Source: Rhodococcus sp. 06-462-5 (GTDB lineage: Bacteria; Actinomycetota; Actinomycetes; Mycobacteriales; Mycobacteriaceae). Taken from it: 39,312 nt of DNA. Position 1 is the stretch's first letter, and each line of letters starts with the position of its first letter. This document shows, piece by piece, positions 34,219-39,312 of the stretch. Made by a program: the position numbers and the translations under genes. A model generated the notes under the pieces. That model was not told where the DNA came from and made no database searches. It saw only the letters and a list, made by a program, of their open reading frames with translations. Location of the stretch: assembly GCF_002258315.1 (NCBI RefSeq), contig NZ_NOYD01000016.1, forward strand, positions 1-39,312. Direction: 5' to 3'.

Positions 34219-35414
34219 GCTCACAATTGAACTCCTTCAGCGCAGTGTCCTTGATAGCCAAGCGCGAGTTCACTGTTCAGGTGATGAAGAAGAGCTTCGT
34301 CATCAGCAACGTCATCATTCTGGCTGTCATCGTCGGCGGCATCATCGCGTTCTCGATTTTCTCCGGCAGCGGTGACGAAGAACGCGACGTCGTCGGCATC
34401 GCCGGAGACCAATCCATCGCGGCCGTGGTGGAAGCAACCGGCGACGCCGTCGGGTCTCCGGTCGAGGTCCGCGAGATCGCCGACGCGGGGGCCGCACGCA
34501 GCGGCGTCGAATCGGGAGATCTCGACGTGGCGTTGGTTCCGGACGGAACCCAGGGCGCGTACACCGCCGTCACCGAGTCCGACCTGACCGGCACGTTGCG
34601 CGCCGTCGTCGAAGGCAGTGTTGCAACGCAGGCAACTAATGCTGCACTGGCGCAACAGGGTGTCGATCAAAACGAGCTCGGGGCAGCGACGAGTGCCGCA
34701 ACGGTCACGGTCGACGCGATCGATCCCCCGGATCCCGAGGCCGGTCAGCGGACTGCTCTTGCCCTGTCGGCAGTGTTCCTGCTGTATGCACAGATCATCG
34801 GCTTCGGCATGTACGTCGCGATGGGCGTCGTCGAGGAAAAGTCCTCGCGTGTAGTCGAACTGCTGCTCTCGACCGTCCGCCCCCTGCAGTTGCTGTGGGG
34901 AAAGATCCTCGGTATCGGCGCGGTCGGCATCCTGCAGCTCGCTCTGTACGGAATAGCCGGTGTGGGAGCAGGATTGGGCACGGGGGTACTCACAGTCACC
35001 GGTGCCGCGGTGAGCGTCTTCGCGGCAACGCTGGCGTGGTTCATCCTGGGGTTTGCCTTCTTCGCGGTGCTCTACGCGGCGGGCGGCTCGATGGTCTCGC
35101 GGCAGGAGGACGTCAACTCGACCACCATGCCGCTACTCATCCTGATCATGGCGATGTTCTTCGCGGCCTTCTATTCCGTCAGTGATCCGGAGAGCACCCT
35201 CGCCAACACTCTGAGCTGGATTCCTCCGTTCTCCGCGATCATGATGCCGCTGCGTATCGCGGCCGGAGTGACCTCGCCAGTGCAGATCGTCGGTTCGGCA
35301 GTCCTGATGGTCATCACCACAGCAATCCTGGCCATGGGCGCGGCGAAGATCTACCAGCGTTCCATTCTTCGGATCGGCAAGACCGTCTCGTGGAAGGAAG
35401 CGTTTGCTCGCTAG
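34215..35414 (+). CDS. ABC exporter permease, NatB-like
   Basis: A 399-residue permease of the ABC2_membrane_3 type. One N-terminal membrane helix (about 28-50) precedes a large extracytoplasmic domain (about 55-175), followed by five or six helices. The conserved 'GMYVAMGVVEEKSSRVVELLLSTVRPLQLLWGKILGIG' stretch, which contacts the ATPase, is clear. The layout matches Bacillus NatB. The ATG overlaps the ATPase stop (ATGA). With the XRE protein and the four-helix protein it forms a four-gene operon. accD3 starts only 9 bases after its stop, so read-through is possible. Confidence 0.92.
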   Translation: MSSQLNSFSAVSLIAKREFTVQVMKKSFVISNVIILAVIVGGIIAFSIFSGSGDEERDVVGIAGDQSIAAVVEATGDAVGSPVEVREIADAGAARSGVESGDLDVALVPDGTQGAYTAVTESDLTGTLRAVVEGSVATQATNAALAQQGVDQNELGAATSAATVTVDAIDPPDPEAGQRTALALSAVFLLYAQIIGFGMYVAMGVVEEKSSRVVELLLSTVRPLQLLWGKILGIGAVGILQLALYGIAGVGAGLGTGVLTVTGAAVSVFAATLAWFILGFAFFAVLYAAGGSMVSRQEDVNSTTMPLLILIMAMFFAAFYSVSDPESTLANTLSWIPPFSAIMMPLRIAAGVTSPVQIVGSAVLMVITTAILAMGAAKIYQRSILRIGKTVSWKEAFAR

Positions 35415-35423
35415 GGTTCTTCC

Positions 35424-36908
35424 ATGAACCCACGGACGTCCGCCGCCGAGATTCTCGATTCCGTTCTCGACGGCGGATCGTTCGTGTCCTGGGACGCCAC
35501 GCCGGTGGACGTCCATCCTGGGGAGTCCTATCTGAGGGATCTGGCCAAGGCTCGGGAGAAGAGCGGCGTCGACGAATCGGTGGTGACCGGCGAGGGCACC
35601 CTCGAGGGTCGACGCGTGGTTATCATCGCGTGCGAGTTCGCTTTTCTCGCCGGATCGATCGGCGTTGCCGCGGCCGAGCGCATCACCTCCGCCATCGAAC
35701 GCGCCACGGCCGAGGGGCTGCCGCTCATCGCCTCCCCCACCTCCGGCGGCACGCGCATGCAGGAGGGCACACTCGCCTTCGTACAGATGGTCAAGATCGC
35801 CTCGGCCGTCACCGCGCACAAGGCGGCGCACCTGCCGTACCTGGTGTACCTCCGCAATCCGACGACGGGAGGCGTGTTCGCGTCCTGGGGATCGCTCGCT
35901 CACGTCACGGTCGCCGAACCCGGAGCCCTCATCGGGTTCCTCGGGCCCCGCGTCTATCAGGCGTTGTACGACAAGCCATTTCCCGACGGCGTCCAGACCG
36001 CCGAGAACCTCTACCAGCACGGCGTCATCGACGGTGTGGTGCCGGTTGATCACCTGCGCCACTTGTTGATCCGCGCACTCAGAGTGATCGTCGACGCCGC
36101 CGTGTGGCCCGAGGATGCCGGCGAGGAATCGGTGGAAATCCCCGAGAATTCGGCGTGGCATTCGGTGCAGTCGTCCCGCCGCGCGGATCGCCCCGGAATT
36201 CGGCAACTTATCGAACACGCTGCCAGCGAACACGTTCCACTCAGCGGCACCGGACAGGGCGAGGCCGACACCTCGATCCTGTTGTCGCTGTGCCGCATCC
36301 GTGGCGTCTCCTGCGTGCTGTTCGGCAACGATCGGAGCAGCAGCACCGCCACAGCCACAATGGGTCCAGCGGCGTTGCGCGAGGCTCGACGCGGCATGCG
36401 TCTCGCCGAGGAATTACGCATCCCGCTCGTACTGGTGATCGACACCTTCGGTGCCGCACTGTCCAAGGAAGCCGAGGAGGGCGGTCTGGCACCCGAGATA
36501 GCCCGCTCGATCTCCGACCTGGTGACCGTCGATACCCCGACGGTGTCGGTGCTGCTCGGCCAGGGCACCGGCGGAGGAGCGCTCGCCCTACTGCCGTCCG
36601 ATCGCGTGCTGTGTGCCCAGAATGCCTGGCTCGCACCGCTTCCGCCCGAGGGTGCCAGTGCCATCGTGCACCGGGACACCGCTCACGCCCCGGATATGGC
36701 CGAGGCGCAAGGCATCCGCTCGGTCGACCTGCTGCGCGACGGCATCGTCGACGCGATCGTCCCCGAACTCCCCGACGCCGCCGACGAACCGGCCGCCTTT
36801 TCCGCCCGAGTCGCCGATGCCATCGTCCGGGAGCTCCGCACGTTGTCGACCGTCGACGCCGCCACCCGCACGCGATCCAGACTCGGCCGCTACCGCACGC
36901 TGGGATGA
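35424..36908 (+). CDS. accD3: AccD3-type acyl-CoA carboxylase carboxyltransferase
   Basis: A 494-residue protein carrying both carboxyltransferase halves in one chain. The N-terminal (AccD-like) half has 'SPTSGGTRMQEGTLAF' (about 104-119) and 'NPTTGGVFASWGSLAHV' (about 145-161). The C-terminal (AccA-like) half has 'LVIDTFGAALSKEAEEGG' and 'GQGTGGGALALLPSDRVL'. There is no N-terminal zinc-ribbon Cys cluster as in E. coli AccD. Length matches M. tuberculosis AccD3 (Rv0904c, 495 residues), whose physiological partner is poorly defined. It should transfer carboxyl from biotin to an acyl-CoA, but no biotin-carrier (AccA3-type) gene is nearby. The ATG at 35424 is 9 bases after the ABC permease stop. 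Confidence 0.92.
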   Translation: MNPRTSAAEILDSVLDGGSFVSWDATPVDVHPGESYLRDLAKAREKSGVDESVVTGEGTLEGRRVVIIACEFAFLAGSIGVAAAERITSAIERATAEGLPLIASPTSGGTRMQEGTLAFVQMVKIASAVTAHKAAHLPYLVYLRNPTTGGVFASWGSLAHVTVAEPGALIGFLGPRVYQALYDKPFPDGVQTAENLYQHGVIDGVVPVDHLRHLLIRALRVIVDAAVWPEDAGEESVEIPENSAWHSVQSSRRADRPGIRQLIEHAASEHVPLSGTGQGEADTSILLSLCRIRGVSCVLFGNDRSSSTATATMGPAALREARRGMRLAEELRIPLVLVIDTFGAALSKEAEEGGLAPEIARSISDLVTVDTPTVSVLLGQGTGGGALALLPSDRVLCAQNAWLAPLPPEGASAIVHRDTAHAPDMAEAQGIRSVDLLRDGIVDAIVPELPDAADEPAAFSARVADAIVRELRTLSTVDAATRTRSRLGRYRTLG

Positions 36909-36943
36909 GCGGCTCCGCCGCATGTGAGCGAGGTGCCTTCGGG

Positions 36944-37342
36944 TCAGGCTCCGCCGTGCACCTGCGAGGTCACGAGCGCCAAGACATCACCCGCACGCAG
37001 GTCAGCGGGAAGTTCCACCGGACTGACGCAGCGTCGACCCGGGCCGTGCACATCGACCTTGACCACCGGACCCACCGAATGCCGGTTGACCACCACGGCT
37101 TGGCGCAGATCCGCGAACTCGGCGTCGACGCCCACCTCACCTGCGATCACCGAACGCACCCGGGTCACCAGAATCGAACCCCACTGCACCGGAGTGCCCT
37201 GCGCGTCGGCAAGATCCTCCAGCGCAACGCCGTCGACGGTGATGCGGCCGCAGACGCAATGCGTATCTGCAGGCCAGAGCGCTGGATCGCACCGCGAAAC
37301 ATAAGCGGCACCGAGGGACGGAAGCATGTCGAGAAGTGTCAT
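36944..37342 (-). CDS. Short LysA-like protein lacking the PLP barrel, probable decarboxylase remnant
   Basis: A 132-residue frame from ATG 37342 (ATG 37327 is an alternative). Residues about 19-52 ('DPALWP' ... 'GVALEDLADAQGTPV') read like the N-terminal cap of diaminopimelate-decarboxylase-type enzymes. 'GSILVTRVRSV' (55-65) then follows directly, which resembles the start of their C-terminal beta domain, and the end has 'GPGRRC' (100-105) and 'LPADLRAGD' (111-119), like the closing motif with the substrate-site Cys. The whole PLP-binding alpha/beta barrel (about 250-300 residues) is absent. It may be a fossil or a small protein with a new role. The frame stays open far upstream through prpE, but that is a shadow. 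It is convergent with accD3. Confidence 0.6.
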   Translation of the reverse strand: MTLLDMLPSLGAAYVSRCDPALWPADTHCVCGRITVDGVALEDLADAQGTPVQWGSILVTRVRSVIAGEVGVDAEFADLRQAVVVNRHSVGPVVKVDVHGPGRRCVSPVELPADLRAGDVLALVTSQVHGGA

Positions 37343-37384
37343 GAGAAGAAGTCTCACGCCGGGCGGTGGCGTCGAACAGAGGTG

Positions 37385-37422
37385 TTGACGCAATCTTGAC
37401 GGTTGCGCCCCGAATTTTGACG
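37385..37422. promoter_or_regulatory. Three TTGACG motifs upstream of prpE
   Basis: TTGACG occurs at 37385-37390, 37396-37401 and 37417-37422, that is at offsets 0, 11 and 32, close to one and three helical turns. They lie in the divergent gap between the LysA-like gene and prpE, 113-150 bases before the prpE ATG. They could be overlapping -35 elements or phased regulator sites. No matching -10 is obvious. Confidence 0.3.
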
Positions 37423-37534
37423 TGCGCCGGGCACGAGTGCACGCTACGACCGCCGGTCGACGGATTACCGCCGATCGTCGCCGGTAGTGCGCAACCCGAC
37501 CCGCGCCGCGTACCCGGCGAACTACGCTCGCCCC

Positions 37535-39312
37535 ATGAGTGGCGAGTATCGGCAGGCCTTCGACGACAGCGTCGACAACCGTGAGCAATTCTGGCTCGAT
37601 GCCGCGGCAGGAGTCGACTGGGACACCCCACCCACCACCGCGTTCGACGGCTCGCACTGGTTTCCCGGGGCCCGACTGAACACCTGTTTCAATGCACTCG
37701 ACCGACACGTCGACGCCGGGCACGGCGACCGGACCGCGTTGATCTACGACTCGGCCATGCTCGGACTCACCCGCAGCTACACCTACGCAGAGCTGCTCGA
37801 TCAGGTCGCTCGTTTCGCTGGTGTACTCCGCAGCAACGGCGTCTCCCCAGGCGACCGCGTGGTGATCTACCTGCCGATGATTCCCGAGGCCGTCATCGCC
37901 ATGCTCGCGTGCGCCAGGCTCGGCGCCGTGCACTCGGTGGTGTTCGGCGGCTTCGCGGCCAAGGAGCTCGCGGCGAGAATCGACGACGCGGAGCCGGTCC
38001 TGCTGATCACCGCCAGCGGCGGGTTCGAGCCGGGTCGCGTCATCGAATACCTCCCATTGGTGCAGCGGGCTCTGACGCTGACGACCGCGAAAGTCCCCGC
38101 AGTGATCGTGAAAACCCGCGAGGGAATTCCCGGCAGCCACGACTGGTTGGACTGGGACTCCCTCATCGCCGACGCCACCGCAGCCCAACCGGTTTCGGTG
38201 CAGGCGACGGATCCGCTGTACATCCTCTACACCTCGGGCACGACCGGAAAGCCCAAGGGTGTAGTGCGCGACAACGGCGGTCATGCCGTCGCGTTGACGT
38301 GGTCGATGCGCAACATCTACGACGTGAGTGCCGGTCAGGTGATGTGGACGGCGTCCGACGTCGGCTGGGTCGTCGGGCACTCGTACATCGTCTACGGGCC
38401 GCTGTTCGCAGGTGCCACAACGGTTCTCTACGAGGGCAAGCCCGTCGGAACTCCCGATGCGGGCGCATTCTGGCGGGTGATCCAGGATCACGCCGTCCGC
38501 GCGTTGTTCACCGCGCCGACGGCATTGCGTGCCATCCGCAAGGTCGATCCACATGCGGCCGAGCTCGAGAAGTACGACACCTCGTCGCTCGAGACCCTGT
38601 TCGTCGCAGGTGAGCGCCTCGATCCCGATACGTACGAGTGGATTTCACGAACCCTGGACCGCCCCGTGGTCGACCACTGGTGGCAGACCGAAACCGGCTG
38701 GGCGATCTGCGCCAATCTTCGCGGTCTCGAACCACTTCCGATCAAATCGGGCTCGCCGACGGTACCGGTGCCCGGATTCCAGGTCGGCATACTAGACGCC
38801 TCGGGCAACCCGGTCGAGGCCGGCACCGAGGGCAACATCGTTGTGAAGCTGCCGTTGCCGCCCGGCGCACTCGTGGGACTGTGGAACGACGAATCACGCT
38901 TCCAGCGTTCGTATCTGGACACCTTCCCCGGCTACTACCTCACCGGCGATTCCGGATACATCGACGCCGACGGCTACGTCTACGTCCTCGGCCGCAGCGA
39001 CGACGTCATCAACGTGGCCGGGCACCGCCTCTCGACCGGGTCGATGGAGGCGGTACTGGCCGGTCACCCGGCGGTTGCCGAGTGCGCCGTCATCGGTATT
39101 CACGACGACCTCAAGGGCCAGCGCCCCAGCGGCTACGTGGTGCTCAAGGCCGGGGAGACCATAACCGAAGAACAGCTGCGTACCGAACTGGTGGCCATGG
39201 TGCGCGATCAGATCGGCGCACTCGCGACGTTCCGGGACGTGACGATCGTCGGGGCGTTGCCGAAGACCCGCTCGGGCAAGATCCTGCGGAAGACAATGCG
39301 GCAGATCGTTGC
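37535..39312 (+). CDS. prpE: Propionyl-CoA synthetase-like acyl-CoA ligase, 3'-partial
   Basis: From ATG 37535 the frame stays open for 592 codons to the window edge; PrpE proteins are about 630 residues, so only the last few dozen are missing. AMP-forming ligase motifs are P-loop 'YTSGTTGKPKG' from residue 232, 'WWQTETGW', 'LTGDSGYIDADGYVYVLGRSDDVINVAGHRLS', and the regulatory Lys582 in 'KTRSGKILRK'. The stretch 'GVVRDNGGHAVALTWSM' after the P-loop and the N-terminal 'FWLDAAAGVDWDTPP' favour propionyl- over acetyl-CoA synthetase. It activates propionate (possibly acetate or butyrate) to its CoA ester using ATP. accD3 lies 0.6 kb upstream, and a carboxylate symporter operon is elsewhere in the window. 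Confidence 0.92.
   Translation, partial: MSGEYRQAFDDSVDNREQFWLDAAAGVDWDTPPTTAFDGSHWFPGARLNTCFNALDRHVDAGHGDRTALIYDSAMLGLTRSYTYAELLDQVARFAGVLRSNGVSPGDRVVIYLPMIPEAVIAMLACARLGAVHSVVFGGFAAKELAARIDDAEPVLLITASGGFEPGRVIEYLPLVQRALTLTTAKVPAVIVKTREGIPGSHDWLDWDSLIADATAAQPVSVQATDPLYILYTSGTTGKPKGVVRDNGGHAVALTWSMRNIYDVSAGQVMWTASDVGWVVGHSYIVYGPLFAGATTVLYEGKPVGTPDAGAFWRVIQDHAVRALFTAPTALRAIRKVDPHAAELEKYDTSSLETLFVAGERLDPDTYEWISRTLDRPVVDHWWQTETGWAICANLRGLEPLPIKSGSPTVPVPGFQVGILDASGNPVEAGTEGNIVVKLPLPPGALVGLWNDESRFQRSYLDTFPGYYLTGDSGYIDADGYVYVLGRSDDVINVAGHRLSTGSMEAVLAGHPAVAECAVIGIHDDLKGQRPSGYVVLKAGETITEEQLRTELVAMVRDQIGALATFRDVTIVGALPKTRSGKILRKTMRQIV

Noticed and set aside
36909..36921. Small GCGGC-TCC-GCCGC hairpin after accD3
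   Set aside because: Only 5 bp with no U-run; such short GC hairpins are expected by chance in this base composition.
36944..38554. A 536-codon open frame on the minus strand across the prpE 5' half
   Set aside because: Only the last 132 codons are independent of prpE; the rest is antisense to its clear ligand motifs and has low-complexity, Arg/Val-rich composition typical of shadow frames in GC-rich DNA.

Overview
The window is high-GC actinobacterial chromosome. Gene content and order point to Mycobacteriales, most likely Nocardiaceae (Rhodococcus or a close relative): EchA6, AccD3, CtpE, the Rv0909/Rv0910-type antitoxin and toxin, a SigD-like sigma factor, a MctC-type monocarboxylate symporter and an NnaR/HemD-type protein are all recognisable. 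No rRNA, tRNA, CRISPR array, phage or insertion sequence was found. Two genes run off the edges: a VWA/solute-binding protein at the left and a propionyl-CoA synthetase (prpE) at the right.

Layout, left to right. (1) 1-2553, minus strand: two tandem paralogues of a membrane-anchored solute-binding/VWA protein and an Rv0910-like SRPBCC protein. (2) 2636-4617, minus: a MctC/ActP-type symporter with its DUF485 partner, closed by a strong terminator. (3) 4861-15609, minus: nine closely packed genes. They run from an Rv0906-like metallo-beta-lactamase-fold protein, ctpE and an Rv0909-like antitoxin into a Na+/H+ antiporter, a lipase lipoprotein, a LytS/LytTR two-component system, a small membrane protein and a second sodium:solute symporter. 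Several stop/start codons overlap by 4 bp. (4) 15704-17629: htpG, convergent with an NCS1 permease across a long symmetrical hairpin. (5) 19409-22329, minus: a SigD-like sigma factor followed by two unusual hybrid membrane proteins. (6) 22526-26469: an alpha/beta hydrolase, a secreted protein, and an ammonium transporter overlapping echA6. (7) 26532-31886: a flavoprotein, a stand-alone HemD-like protein, an aldo/keto reductase, an ABC-F protein and an alpha/beta hydrolase. (8) 31968-35414: a MarR regulator, then an XRE regulator-membrane protein-NatAB-type ABC exporter operon. (9) 35424-39312: accD3, a short LysA-like remnant and prpE.

Two large-scale patterns stand out. First, genes that form a compact cluster in Mycobacterium tuberculosis (accD3, echA6, Rv0906, ctpE, Rv0909, Rv0910) occur here in the same order and relative orientation, but spread over about 33 kb with unrelated blocks between them. 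One consequence is that the toxin-like and antitoxin-like genes lie 9.3 kb apart. Second, carboxylate uptake and small acyl-CoA metabolism recur: two SSS symporters, a LytS/LytTR system of the type that controls carboxylate transporters, AccD3, EchA6 and PrpE.

The most unusual single gene is the 132-residue ORF at 36944-37342. It looks like the N-terminal cap of a LysA-type decarboxylase joined directly to pieces of its C-terminal beta domain, with the whole PLP barrel missing. Functional calls rest on reading motifs and family resemblance by eye; no alignment or database search was run.
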